A stretch of DNA of 64,000 nt from assembly GCA_024752435.1 (NCBI GenBank), contig CP103023.1, positions 248,001 to 312,000 on the forward strand. The letters are read 5' to 3'. Of this stretch, positions 1-10,888 are shown in pieces. The notes under the pieces were generated by a model. That model saw only the letters and a program-made list of their open reading frames with translations, did no database searches and was not told the origin of the DNA. Position 1 is the first letter of the stretch, and each line of letters opens with the position of its first letter. Source of the stretch: Allantophomopsis cytisporea. Lineage: Eukaryota > Ascomycota > Leotiomycetes > Phacidiales > Phacidiaceae. A program made the translations under genes and the position numbers.

Positions 1-449
1 ATAGGTGGTGATTGAGGTATTGGTGAAGTGAGCTCCTGATGAATTGATTGAAGTATGAGAGAGGAATGTAAAGGAGTCTTCCGTAAGTAATTATACTCGT
101 GCTATGTTAGCTAGAGCAAAAGCACGCGCCTTCAAAACTTGGAAGTAGGTACGATACGATACGTAAGGTAGGAGACATAGGCGGGTGCCTCACAAGCATC
201 AAGAATTATGCATGATTTATCCCCTGCTTATTTGCGTCATAGTACCCATAAACGTCATATTGCATCCACTTTCGTTCAATGACATGCACAGATCACCATA
301 TTATCGCCTTGTTGTGTGCTCACCTCAATCTAATCGAGTATTGAAGAAAACAAAATCAGGACATTGACAGCTTAACGGGTATCATTATAATCTTTGCTAA
401 AAATACTTTTCGATTGCCTCCCTCAATGAAACGAACCTCTGCTTCTCAA
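1..449. other. intergenic left edge
   Basis: I see no gene here. The segment lies downstream of the protease gene that ends at 450 on the minus strand and probably contains its 3' untranslated region. A 60-codon open frame at 185-367 has no recognisable features. Confidence 0.5.
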
Positions 450-1820
450 TTAGACCAACTCCTTAGCCGCAAACCCGATCTGAGTGTTTCCAACGTCAAA
501 GACCACAAATTGGGATTTGAGAAGAATGTCTCCGAAGATGGAGTATGGGGCTCCACCGTGGTCCTGAATTCCTCCATAGCAATGGGTGTCATTGATTTGG
601 CCATAGGTCATGTAATGATCTGGGACGACACCCTGGAAATTCGAGCCAATGCCAAAGGTGAATGAGGGTACCTGAGACTTGCATGGGTAGACCATAGCAC
701 CAAAGTCTTTGGAGTAGGCGGCACCATCAACATTGGAGTAGTACGATGAGACCATGCCAGATGGGAGAAGTATAAGGCTGGTTCCCGTGTCACCAATGGC
801 GTATATTGAAGTATCCTGGAAAGAAGCATTGCCAAAAGCATAGCCTGTAACAGTAAAGCCCCAGTAACCATCGTTCTTTTCGACAGGAGTGTAGGCGATA
901 TCACCATTGTACTTAGAGCTGTTAATGTGGCCAAAGTCGAAAGTACCTGGTGCTCCCTTCTTGAGGTCGGCAGTGAACACATCGATAGCCATGCTAGACG
1001 CGGCGTTGATGAATGTGTCTTGCTGATGTGGCAGGATACTATTGAGCCTATTAAATGCGAGGCCAAGGATGCCATCTGCGGTGGTTATTGAAGTAAAGGA
1101 CTCGCTGACATTCGAAGCAAGTTCCACGGCCATGTTGTCCACAGTCAAGCCTCCAATACTGACCTTATCGATAATCACACTTCCACTTGCATTGCTTTCA
1201 TCGCCATATGATACCGAAAAGATTGAGCCGGTCAAGGTCCGAGCTGTCGAGCTCATGGAGGAATTGAACAATTCTTGGCCGTTGACTTGGGTAGAGTTCG
1301 TCTTGGTAGAGAAGACCCAGAGATCTGAAGACCCAGTGTCCAAGTCAAGATAGACTGTCTGTGGAGGCGTACCTATTTGAACCGGTGAAAGGTACTGCGA
1401 GTCGCATACCATAGGAATGGAGGAGACCAATCCAGACGTTGATCGCTTGGCAACAACATTGTGAAGATCTTCCGAGATGACACCTCCGTGCTTCTTTAAT
1501 GCATTAACGTGGGCTGCCGTTCCGCTTGTAGTGGCATTGAACTTCGGATTGGGAACTTGGAGAACAGTAGAGCGCTTGATTTGTTGTGTGGAGTTGTTGT
1601 TTCTGAGGGGTAATCCGGACAAAGATTTCTGATAGGATTTAGCTGGTGATTCATTATGGAGCGGTTTTCCCAAGAGAGTGTTGTTAAAATCCAACGATCG
1701 TGAAGGAATGGGAGATGAAGCCTCTTGTAGGTCTTCCGTGTCTGACAGTGTATATGAAGCAGCTGAAGTTGTTATAAGGAACGTCGCAGCTGTAGCAATG
1801 ATTTGGGTTGAGGAAACCAT
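450..1820 (-). CDS. secreted pepsin-like aspartic protease (family A1)
   Basis: Single-exon gene for a 456-residue secreted endopeptidase. Residues 1-20 form a hydrophobic signal peptide. A long propeptide follows and ends near Lys-Arg at 125-126, a likely Kex2-type cleavage site. The mature enzyme shows both catalytic aspartates: Asp161 in DTGSSDLWVF and Asp344 in DTGTSLILLP. The flap tyrosine is in SYGDES (about 205) and ADGILGLAF precedes the second lobe. Several N-glycosylation sequons are present. Length and motifs match fungal A1 proteases of the endothiapepsin/candidapepsin type. There is no Ser/Thr-rich tail and no obvious GPI signal, so it is probably released to the medium for protein digestion. 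It borders the transposon-rich island. Confidence 0.93.
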   Translation of the reverse strand: MVSSTQIIATAATFLITTSAASYTLSDTEDLQEASSPIPSRSLDFNNTLLGKPLHNESPAKSYQKSLSGLPLRNNNSTQQIKRSTVLQVPNPKFNATTSGTAAHVNALKKHGGVISEDLHNVVAKRSTSGLVSSIPMVCDSQYLSPVQIGTPPQTVYLDLDTGSSDLWVFSTKTNSTQVNGQELFNSSMSSTARTLTGSIFSVSYGDESNASGSVIIDKVSIGGLTVDNMAVELASNVSESFTSITTADGILGLAFNRLNSILPHQQDTFINAASSMAIDVFTADLKKGAPGTFDFGHINSSKYNGDIAYTPVEKNDGYWGFTVTGYAFGNASFQDTSIYAIGDTGTSLILLPSGMVSSYYSNVDGAAYSKDFGAMVYPCKSQVPSFTFGIGSNFQGVVPDHYMTYGQINDTHCYGGIQDHGGAPYSIFGDILLKSQFVVFDVGNTQIGFAAKELV

Positions 1821-3607
1821 AGTGGCAGATCTCTTCTGAGATAGGCAAGACAGTATTATCCGAGAAATGAGTGTTATTGATCATGAAGTGACGTTGTAGG
1901 GGGAAGCAGTCATATGTTTATATGTTTAAGGGTGTGCTACTCTGTGAGGACTATACGATTTCGGAAATCCAACTATATGACAAGTGAAGTGAAGGCCCAG
2001 TCTCTGTAGCGTAACACCAATGGTCTGGTCCATCAAGAGCATCCGGAGGTGAATATGCTGGCTCTTTCATTCAAGCTAGGGCCTCTGTAATACAGCAATT
2101 CAAGAGACTCAATTGGAAGCCGCGACACGAGAGAGAGAACATGACAGAAAAGAGTTCATATTGCGGATAGTCTTCCGTAATCTTTAGAACCGGATAGAGC
2201 TAGTAAGTTGCGATATGCGAGACGATAGTCAATCAGGGTCTTGGGGGGACATTTAGCCTAAGTCTTTGCTGAGATCCCTAGAATCAAGTAGGAGCTATAG
2301 GTCTAGCCAAGTCTTTGGTGGGTGTCGTATGGATTTTGAAATCAATTCTAGAACGCTAATGCCGAAATTATGTACTGCTTATGGGAGCTAGTGCTGCTGA
2401 CTTCTGAGTAGTGGCCTCTTTTAAGTCAGCATCAATTATAAACAGCCCTATTCGTTAAACGGTTTTAAGGAGACTGCTCATGGACAACTCTGAACCCGTA
2501 TCAGTAGTTTTCCTTCAAAATCACACATGCGGTAGCAGTATATAAGAGCAACAACCAATAGAAGTAGACTAATCACGACATCTGAAGACAACTAATCCTA
2601 ATGAAGACTAAACTGATGCATTATTCATGTAATCTCCAAACCAATGACACAATGACTCAGTTGTCGGTTGATTAATTCTAGACCATTAATCGGACAAACG
2701 CTGCAAAGTTCCTCTTCCGCCGACGGCGTTTCGCCTAAGAGAGGAGCCGCAAGCATCGATGCAAGTTTACGCGCGACGGACGTGCCGAACCCAATTACGT
2801 AGTGTCAAGCGCGTGGCTTCCTTTCAAAATTTCGAGCTTTCTCGGTTGAAAGTTTGGGAATGGAAAGGCTATATCTTCTGTTATACGAAACTCTATCTGA
2901 AAACGTGCGAAGGTCCGGGATAAAGCGCTGTGACGTCGCGTTGTTGCGCAATAAGCGGTGATGAGAGAATATAATTCTTGGAGTCGAGATTGCTTGAAAG
3001 AGCTTGATGATGATTTCAAATGTTTAGTGTAATGGCGAGGGCGTATTAACGTGCTTCCTTTCTTCCAAATGGCTATTTACTCCGGGTCCATGGATTCTAG
3101 AAGTCATTCATACTTGAGCAAGTCTCCTTTCTTCATGAGCAGGATTTGTGTGGAACAAGAGAAAGTTTACTCTCACTGCTGTCACCGCTATTCTATAAGC
3201 AACATGTGCGAAACATATCGGAACAACCTGACTGGCTTCAACTTTATGCTTTGCAGTGGCCCGTATGTATATGATCTGGAAATCTCAGACAAACCATCTC
3301 TACTCGTTGAAGCTACACTTTTAAGTTCTCTTGTATTGTGTAAAATATAGACTGGTTTGAGGAACAAAGAAGACCTTTCGGGAATAAAAGGACCCAGCAA
3401 TTAGTAATAGCATGGTACTTCTTGAAATGCCGAGTAGATTACCCTGTAGCCCCTTGCAGTCATTTCTATGTGTAAATGTTCTGGTTTGTACTGCCTTATT
3501 TAGCAAAGACTTCTAGAAGTCTTGTTTCTACATCACTAGGAAAGATTTGTCTTACTTAAGAATTTAGAGTTCAAATCTCGCTTAAAACCCAGAGCAGTTC
3601 TCGATCA
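1821..3607. other. AT-rich intergenic stretch
   Basis: No gene recognised. The part next to 1820 should hold the protease promoter. An 18-bp perfect palindrome (arm aagacttct) sits at 3506-3523, about 85 bp outside the mariner element. The rest is AT-rich with only short open frames, as expected of old, mutated repeat DNA. Confidence 0.5.
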
Positions 3608-3609
3608 TA

Positions 3610-3640
3610 CTGTGGTATACCACGTAAGTAATGTAAGTTT
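3610..3640 (+). repeat. left terminal inverted repeat of the mariner element
   Basis: 31 bp, exactly the reverse complement of 5033-5063. It is preceded by the TA duplication. Confidence 0.93.
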
Positions 3641-3764
3641 GCATACTTCGGTTAAGCAGCCGACCCCTGTTTTCATCGCTGTTATACTGTAAGGGATACG
3701 TAGAGCCGCAACAGAACAGTAGAGTAGAATAGAATTGAATTGAATTGAATTGATATATACAACT

Positions 3765-4889
3765 ATGGATATCGCTGCAGTATTGAACCCTGTGGATGAG
3801 GTGGATTCTAATGATGAAGCCTATCCAATTCCTCCTGAAGCTGAAGTTCACAATGTTTTACGGGCGCCAATACGACGGCAATACTCAAATCGGCTTACAA
3901 GAGACGAGCGTTTACGGTGCAAGTTCTATTCTAAACTTCTATATACGCCGGAAGAAATCGCTGCGCTTATACATTGGTCGATACGCCAAGTAGTATACGC
4001 TCTTTGTTATAGAGCTACACCAAAGAAACAGTTAGGGAGACCGCCAATCTTGAATAAAGCTCAAGTTGACGAACTTGAAGCGTTTATTACAGCTACAAGC
4101 TTGAATCGACGGATGAGCTATAAGAAAGTAGCGGAGATTATAGATTGGGGAGTTAGAGAACATGCAATTAAAAATGCTCTTGAAAAGAGAGGTTATTATC
4201 GGCGTATTGCTCTACAGAAGCTACTACTCTCTGAAATTAATCGACGACGACGATTAACTTGGGCAATTAAGTATAAATATTGGACTCGGGATCAATAGAA
4301 CAACATTCTATAGTCTGATGAGACTTGGATTACAGCAGGCAAGCATATATATACATAGGTTACTCGAAAACCAGGAGAAGAGTATAATAAGACCTGTATT
4401 GTAGTTAGATACCGGCAACGCCGAGGCTAGATGTTTTAGGGCTATTTTTATTTAAATATTAAAGGACCAGGAGTTATTTGGCAAAAGGATTGGGGTACTA
4501 TTAATAAGGAGAGCTATTGTCAAAGAATCGTTCCAATTATATACGGCTAGATGTATTTGAATCTAGGACTTCAATTTATGCAAGATAGAGCTCTTAGACA
4601 CCGGGCTGGTTCTACAATTCAAGACTTTAATGAGCGTGGGATATTCCCAATTGAATGGCCACCATTTTCGCCAGATCTTAATCCTATTGAAGCTGTCTAG
4701 AATAAGATGAAGAACTGGCTTCAAGAGCGCTTCCTTGGTGATGAAGAAGTAAGTTATAATGTTCTTCATGACCGGGTCAGAGCAGTATGGGATTCTGTCG
4801 GTCAAGATCAGCTTAATGAGTTACTTGATAGTATGCATGACCGCTGTGTTGCTGTAAGACTAGCAGATGGGAAACATACGAAGTTTTAA
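3765..4889 (+). pseudogene. Tc1/mariner transposase, broken by seven in-frame TAG codons
   Basis: A single continuous frame from ATG 3765 to the final TAA at 4887. The N-terminal part has helix-turn-helix DNA-binding character (about residues 60-150). The catalytic domain retains SDETW with the first Asp, MQDRA with the second Asp, and FSPDLNPIE with the terminal Glu, a DDE triad. In-frame TAG codons lie at 4296, 4311, 4356, 4428, 4437, 4548 and 4698, and no frameshift occurs. Each sits where transposases of this family normally carry Trp, for example just before SDETW and after NPIEAV, so each is best read as TGG changed to TAG. That is the strand-reversed product of a CpA-to-TpA change. Not functional without suppression of all seven stops. 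Confidence 0.93.
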
Positions 4890-5032
4890 ATGTATTCAAT
4901 TGATTCTATACTACTTATTCTGTATTCATAACTATCTACAGCTTCAATTGAACACGTTGCTATTTTAATGTGTGGTGGCTATACAGTATAGCGGCGATGA
5001 TAACTTACATAATAGCACCGCATTCCAATGCA

Positions 5033-5063
5033 AAACTTACATTACTTACGTGGTATACCACAG
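5033..5063 (-). repeat. right terminal inverted repeat of the mariner element
   Basis: 31-bp inverted copy of the left end, followed by the TA duplication at 5064-5065. Confidence 0.93.
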
Positions 5064-5353
5064 TAGAAAATAAACACTATATTTCTCGTAGTATGTTGAT
5101 ACCAAAGCACATCTATCCGGTATTCGTTACAAAATCCGAGTGAAGAGCTCTATCACGCCCCACCATCCAAAATCCCTGCTTCAATCTGTAGATTATGCCA
5201 TATAGAAATTTGTCTAGAAGCGACTTATCAAAAGAGAAGAGCATATGATATCCTACGTTGATCTTAATAGTGCCTGTGGTAGACTCTACTCTCGTTGTAT
5301 GTATTATATATAATAAGCGACCTCTATTTCAGTAGATTCTATAGAGTCGTGTA

Positions 5354-5387
5354 TGGGGAACCGGGCTATATAGGGAACCGGGCCACC
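5354..5387 (+). repeat. left terminal inverted repeat of the pogo element
   Basis: About 34 bp containing two direct copies of a 12-bp GC-rich motif. It pairs with 7155-7188 with two mismatches. Confidence 0.9.
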
Positions 5388-5391
5388 AAAT

Positions 5392-7080
5392 TCAATTTTC
5401 CACCTTTGACCTTGTTCTATGAGCTATACAACTATCTACTTCTAATTCTGAATCGCTAGAACTACTCTCTACTAATTCAATTTCCTCTTCCTCATCTATT
5501 TCTTCAATTGAGTGTTTGCGTGGTCGCCCACGTACTCTTCTCTCCTTCGGTTTCTCCTCGGCCTCCCGTACTATTTTCAATACTTCTTCTGTAGAGAATA
5601 CAAATTCTCCTTGTAATTTGATCTTCTTGCCTTTAGTTCTCTTCTTTCGTGTTTTAAGTAGGTCTCTACACTCTTTTAACTCTTTCCGGAGTATTGTAAG
5701 CTCTACACTCTAGGTTTCAACTAGTCGGGTTATTCGCCGGGCATATCTCCGGGTTGGAGATACAAGACTCTTATTACTTGAAAGAGCAGTATAGAAGACT
5801 AAGTTTGCATGCCGGAGTTCTATGCCTTCTAGAGGAGAGCTCTTAAGTACTAAGAGGTCAAGGTCTTAAAAATTTGTTGCATTTTGAGGTGTTGAAGGTA
5901 GATGAAGAGTAGGAAGTGGAAGGTCATCTAATACTCTTCGAGGACTTAGAGGAATTAGACCCGCTCCCTTCTACCTACTTAAGATATTTTGAGGTGTAAG
6001 AGCCTTCTCTCTAATGCGAATAAAGATTTCTATCCACTCTATACGCTGTATTCGGCTTACTCTAGCTCTAGAGTACCGGTCTACCTCAAGTACATAGAAT
6101 CTCTTTATTGGTCTGTAAACACCAACATCAAGTGGTTGAAGTAAATGAGAACAATGGGGAGGTAATATAAGGATGTCGATATCATTCTGTATATATAGTG
6201 CAATTAAATCACCAGTAATATAACTTGAATAACCATCTATAATTAACAACCGAGGTTGATTTCCCGACTTCTTTCTACTCTCTGGTTCAAAAACCTTCTG
6301 CAACTACTTAAAACCATGACTATTCGATGTCCATCCACTTATACTTGTAGAAAAGTGAAAATTTGCCGGTGTATTTGGTGGAATCCAGCCAGAATTGGTG
6401 TTTTGCGCCTTAAAAATGATTATTGGTGGTAATACTCCTCCTACTCCGTCGATGCACTTTAACACTGTTACCCACTCTTGTTTTCCAGCTGTAACCTTCC
6501 AATTCGATTTTTGAGTTGAGTCGACAATAATACGCGTAGATTGAGTACTCCCAACTACAAATCCAGTCTCGTCTATATTGTAGATGTTGTAAAGTTCGTA
6601 TTTTCGCTCAGTTATACGCGTTTGAAAAGCAGTAAACTACGCTGTAATATTCTTAGTAGTTGCCTCTTTATGCCGGGAAGCTTCGATTTGTCGAGAGTAG
6701 GTTCCTTTTAAAGTAGGATGTCGATTTAAGAACCTATAGAGCTATTTGTAGCCAATAGGCTTCAATTCTAGTAGGTTGGTAGAAGAAGATAACGCGACTT
6801 GAACGCGTTGCTTCCGAATCTCTTCTGCTGTTTCCTTCAACAACGCCGGTATAATAGGATAGCTAGTAGATGTTAGACGTATAACCCATCGTACAAGCGC
6901 CTTTTCTTCCGCGTTTAAGAGAATTTGATGCATTTCGTGTAATTCGGTGCGTGTTTTCCTTCCAGCTATACGAGCTTGTAAAGTTTGATATAGGACATTA
7001 AAGTAGGTTGCAGCACTTCGAATTGAAGGGAACTCTTTGTTTTCAAGGCTCTGAATAGCTTCTAGTATCTTATCTTTCAA
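5392..7080 (-). pseudogene. Fot1/pogo transposase (CENP-B-type HTH and DDE_1), broken by six stops
   Basis: One continuous minus-strand frame of about 562 codons, without frameshifts. The N-terminal 110 residues look like the psq-type plus CENP-B-type helix-turn-helix domains of this family. The catalytic domain keeps IDETGF, LLIIDGYSSY and LPPHCSHLLQPLDVG, which hold the three acidic catalytic positions. The C-terminus is acidic and Ser-rich with GRPRK, an AT-hook-like motif. In-frame stops lie at 6742-6744, 6637-6639, 6304-6306, 5971-5973 and 5710-5712 (TAG) and 5866-5868 (TAA). The first four occupy positions where Trp is expected. The last two are explained by CAG and CAA changed to TAG and TAA. 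Inactive by RIP-like mutation. Confidence 0.92.
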
Positions 7081-7154
7081 TAGATTACTTCTAGAGCGTT
7101 GAGTATATCCTATGTTGTAAGTTGTTACGTCTACAAGTAAGTAGTAGGGTCTTA

Positions 7155-7188
7155 TATGGCCCGGTTCCCCATATGGCCCGGTTCCCCA
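7155..7188 (-). repeat. right terminal inverted repeat of the pogo element
   Basis: Inverted copy of the left end, again with two tandem copies of the GC-rich motif, followed by TA. Confidence 0.9.
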
Positions 7189-7190
7189 TA

Positions 7191-8885
7191 TACTACGTTA
7201 GTATTAAGCTTTTTGAATAATTGTTTTGATTTCTTTAATTATCTGTTGGCAAAAGAGATAGATTGCTTTCAACGGTGAGGGTACAGATGCTTCGTTTGGT
7301 ATTAACAGAGAATCTTTGTAAATATAATCAACACAACAGCCTTTTACTGTTCTAATGACGATAAATAGGATTTTCGGACGGGATTGACAAGCTTTTTACC
7401 ACTCAGTATTAATATAAATGAAACAAATGTGAAGACTTACTTCAATTTTCTCTAATAAATGCTCTAGCTTGTCTACCATGCTAAAGTTGCTCAATACAAA
7501 TTGATGGGAATAATGATGACTACTATTAAGCAAAACCGGTGCAGTAATATGGGCATGGTATAATTGATATGGGGCTAGAAAGAGGGCACGCTAATATTAG
7601 ACGAAGAGCTAAGGATAGTTTCCAACTTTACAATAGTTAGCCGTGGGGCTCTCATGAAAATTCATGATAGTCTAACTTATCGCTATTAACACCCACTGTG
7701 AGCCTGTAGCTTCACAAGACAACTCAATCACGGGAATATAGTGTTAAATATGGTGTTATACACTAAAACCCTTAGAACCCACCCATTAGTATACCTTATT
7801 TCCTAGTAGAAGTGGCTATTCAGAGGGAAATCTACTATCAGTGAACATAGTTAAATATATAGCATCAGAGAGATATAGAGCCATAGACTTGTATATATAG
7901 TTGTTGAAGTAGATAAAGTATTCTGAATCTACGAAATCTACTATGTGCTATTTCATCCTATATCGCGTATTGATTGTGGAAAAGACGTGATATTTAGGAA
8001 CCACCATAAGCCGTGGTAAGGATACCTATATAGCGTCGATCTCAAAGTCCCCTAAAGGACTCTAATTAATAGGTTAAATATAGAAGTGTATAAGCGGCGT
8101 ATCTGATAGTTGAACAACTGTTACTACCTCCTATGAGAGGGCCCTTTTGGGATCTCTCTCCTGTATTTCAATACATTATTGAACTCACTCTCACAATACG
8201 GAGATGCGAAGTGATATAAGTAGTGGGAATGAAGCCCTGTGACTATCCATCGTGCCTTAGGATTGATACTTTGTCACGTCACTTAAATAGATGAGGTAAC
8301 ACCGGAGAGTATAACATAACGTAACCCCTTAAAGATCATAGGTTGTACGGGATAGAGTTCTGGAGCTGTAAGAGATATAGTAAATCTGAGGAGTCAACTC
8401 CGAACCAGATCAAAAGGCACGGCTCGCGGGTTAGCTTCCGGGGGGCTAGTTGTACTGATTCTAAAGGCCAGTAGGGACGGCTCGAAGACCAGTTTGATTA
8501 TACGAAGTCGCAATTTTTCAACACCAGAAATCAGCCAGATACTGATACAGAACTTCAAAATTGTTCTCCAACTTAGAGGAAATTCTTAAACAATTGTCTG
8601 CTCCCCTCAGAATTCTTGAGCTCTCGTCACTTAGCTACAGTTAGATCCTCCAGCTTCTTAAGGTTTCGATTGTCTAAAGTGTGCTACGTTCACTCAGCCT
8701 CTCAGCGCGGCCGCAAACCCCCAACAACAATTTTTCGAGCCCTCATACCCATGAACCCTCTATTAGAAGTAAAACTCACCAACTCCCCAATTTAAGAATT
8801 AAACGCTCTCTGAGTTTTTGCTCCTCTTTCTCCCTTTCTCTCTTTCTTCCTTCCTTCCTCTTACTTTCTTCAGAATGAATCAAAC
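7191..8885. other. AT-rich region without recognisable gene
   Basis: No convincing reading frame. Base composition and the many scattered short TA-rich words suggest decayed repeat DNA, but I could not identify a family. From about 8815 to 8875 a pyrimidine-rich tract resembles a fungal core promoter and would serve the small gene proposed at 8886. Confidence 0.45.
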
Positions 8886-9215
8886 ATGTCTTCGAACATC
8901 CTCTTGAAATTCAGTGAGTTTTTATGGTACAATATTCCTCCCGATAGCTAAGATATTACCCTAGTGTCGAGTAAGGCTACTCCCGCTTGGATGAGTGCAG
9001 GGGCTGGAGTTATATGTGCTACGGAGAGTCTTGTGGGCGGCGTTCGAAAAAGCGACAAATCTAATGGGAAGGAGGAACAGCAAGAACAAGGTAAGCAATC
9101 CTTTGTGTTTTACGTCTCTCTTGTATGGTTTCTTTCTTGACAATAATAACGAACCATTGTATCTTATTTTATATGGCTAACAGCTTTTCAAAGTTCCCGA
9201 CCCTTTCACTTATAA
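8886..9215 (+). CDS. possible small three-exon gene, unknown product
   Basis: Weakly supported. An ATG at 8886 lies just after a CT-rich tract. A short exon (8886-8913) is followed by a 51-bp intron (8914-8964, gtgagt...ctag), a second exon (8965-9090), a 93-bp intron (9091-9183, gtaagc...acag) and a terminal exon ending at TAA 9213-9215. Both introns have good donors, and total length is in frame (about 62 residues). The middle exon reads as Ala/Gly-rich then Lys/Glu/Gln-rich (VICATESLVGG near its centre). I recognise no family. It could be a real micro-protein or a chance arrangement at the edge of repeat DNA. Confidence 0.3.
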
Positions 9216-10888
9216 GTCGATGGAGACTGCTAAAGATCCGCACATGACACCGACACGAACATAAACTATTGGCCAACACTGACTACAACTTTTTTGGAGT
9301 TTAGTCAGTGTTGTAACTACTTGGAGGAGTAATATATAGTTGACGGATGATATACACGATTTATGAGTAGCACAGGGCTCGTCCTTGTAGCTAAGGAAAC
9401 GACTTTATATCTGGAGTACATGGTCCTCCTCTCTTAGGTTTTGTAGGACTAGAAAAAGAATGCACAACATTTATATGGGGTAATACACGACGATCCAATG
9501 TCACACGACTTCTGGAGAGTACAAAGATGATACAAGTGGCCGACGAGACGGTTTTGCATTGGAGTTCGTAGTTCTCATCGGGATATGAGTCACGGTTGAA
9601 AATATACTTCACTTGATCCTTGCATCGTATATAAAGGCAGTATATGCGTATAACTTCCACAATTGCCATCTAATCATCACCAAAAGTTGCACGTTAACCC
9701 TTCTCCGCAAGTCGGCATTCTATACTATCCTAGCAGCAGATTACAGGCGTCTAGAGAACAATGCCATCAGCCTCAACAGCCAAATTCCTGACCCCAACGT
9801 CCAGAAAGCCACACATATCTCTATAATCTCACTCTCACCATCGAGGCAGAACCATCCCTTCAAAGGCACAATGATGCATTCATCCAGTACTGAAACCCAT
9901 GCTCCAGCCTCTTCAATCGTCCCAACGAAGCCCAGCATTCCATACCCTTAAACTGCTTCTTTGAGCCGGACTTCGAGGCAGAGGTATCTGGATTCACTCA
10001 CGTATCCTCGTACTAACTGGCAATTCCCATCACGTCTTTGTATCTAGACAGCTATTCACAGAGAGCTGGGAGATTAGCGACCTCGACGCGGGAGCGGATA
10101 GTCATCGTGTTTCTTATACACGGCTGACTGAGGATGCAGTCAATGGCGCGGGTCTATGAGAGACGCTCCTAATTTCTTTCATATGTAGATGTTGAGGAGG
10201 GTTGACGTTCAGCTAAGGCGATTGAATGAATGAGGAGGATTGAGATCTAAATAGCCTCTCGGCTGTCTTCACGTGAAGATGCATGAAAGGGGTAACTGCA
10301 TTTCCAGAAACTATGTATGGCATAAACTCTCCGATTGACTTGCCTCATCATTCATGTCGACATCGAACTTTGTTGTCTACTCGTTTAACTCACCATGTAC
10401 ATTGGCGTTACTAAAATACTAATGTTTCATGCATTCACTTCACTAAAAGCGAATCCCTTGCTACCCCAAATTTCAGAAGCACATAGTTTCACTTGCACTG
10501 AAGACATAGCAGATACACTCGGCCTCAAGCGATTATAATGATGGCAAATGCATCCAATGAGTACAGCCACATGCTATCCTATTGTCTTAAGGTAAATTCA
10601 AAATAGAATAAGCCCGTGTCCTAATGTCTCTCGACACCACGGTAGCATCCCAACTCCACAGCCATGTCCCAACGCCTGTTTTCCGATCCCGAACCGGTAA
10701 ATAGACGCCACAGCACCCCCGCTAAACGCATGAAGAATGATCGAAAACAAGAAATGGTGTAAGACAAACCGGACGATATGATGTGTAAGTGAGGGGTAGA
10801 GGATTGTGCAGGTAGATTTTCAATATGTGATGCCCCACGTGTGGAGAAATAAGAAAGGGAAATAGAGTCACTGAGTGAGAATAATCAT
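9216..10888. other. intergenic region with one hairpin
   Basis: No gene recognised. Short open frames at 9613-9951 (plus) and 9741-9938 (minus) overlap each other and lack family motifs. The stretch from about 10700 to 10888 should be the 3' untranslated region of the transporter gene. Confidence 0.5.
9274..9313. repeat. perfect inverted repeat (hairpin)
   Basis: Arms caacactgacta (9274-9285) and its exact reverse complement (9302-9313) around a 16-base loop containing a T-run. It lies about 60 bp past the stop of the doubtful small gene. Confidence 0.7.

Larger units (their letters stand above)
3610..5063 (+). mobile_element. Tc1/mariner DNA transposon, inactive copy
   Basis: A 1454-bp element bounded by terminal inverted repeats identical over 31 bp (starting ctgtggtataccacg) and flanked on both sides by TA (3608-3609 and 5064-5065), the target duplication of Tc1/mariner elements. 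It encodes one transposase frame that spans most of the element and is interrupted only by TAG codons. The intact inverted repeats and clean duplication show it arrived as a complete copy. The coding damage fits RIP. A non-autonomous role remains formally possible because both ends are intact. Confidence 0.93.
5354..7188 (-). mobile_element. pogo/Fot1-type DNA transposon, inactive copy
   Basis: An 1835-bp element flanked by TA (5352-5353 and 7189-7190). The terminal inverted repeats are about 34 bp with two mismatches. Each end contains the motif ggggaaccgggc twice in tandem, giving four copies in all. The size, TA duplication and DDE_1-type transposase place it with the Fot1/Pot2/Flipper group of ascomycete pogo-like elements. 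Both mismatches between the ends are of C/T or G/A type, as RIP would leave. It lies only about 290 bp from the mariner element. Confidence 0.92.

Noticed and set aside
4296..4700. Idea that repeated TAG codons are read through as an amino acid (recoding)
   Set aside because: All sites are explained by RIP-type mutation, the neighbouring pogo element shows the same damage, and normal genes in the window use TAG as a terminator (for example the phosphatase and beta-galactosidase).
9613..9951. 112-codon plus-strand open frame
   Set aside because: An overlapping opposite-strand frame is just as open, and neither has family features.
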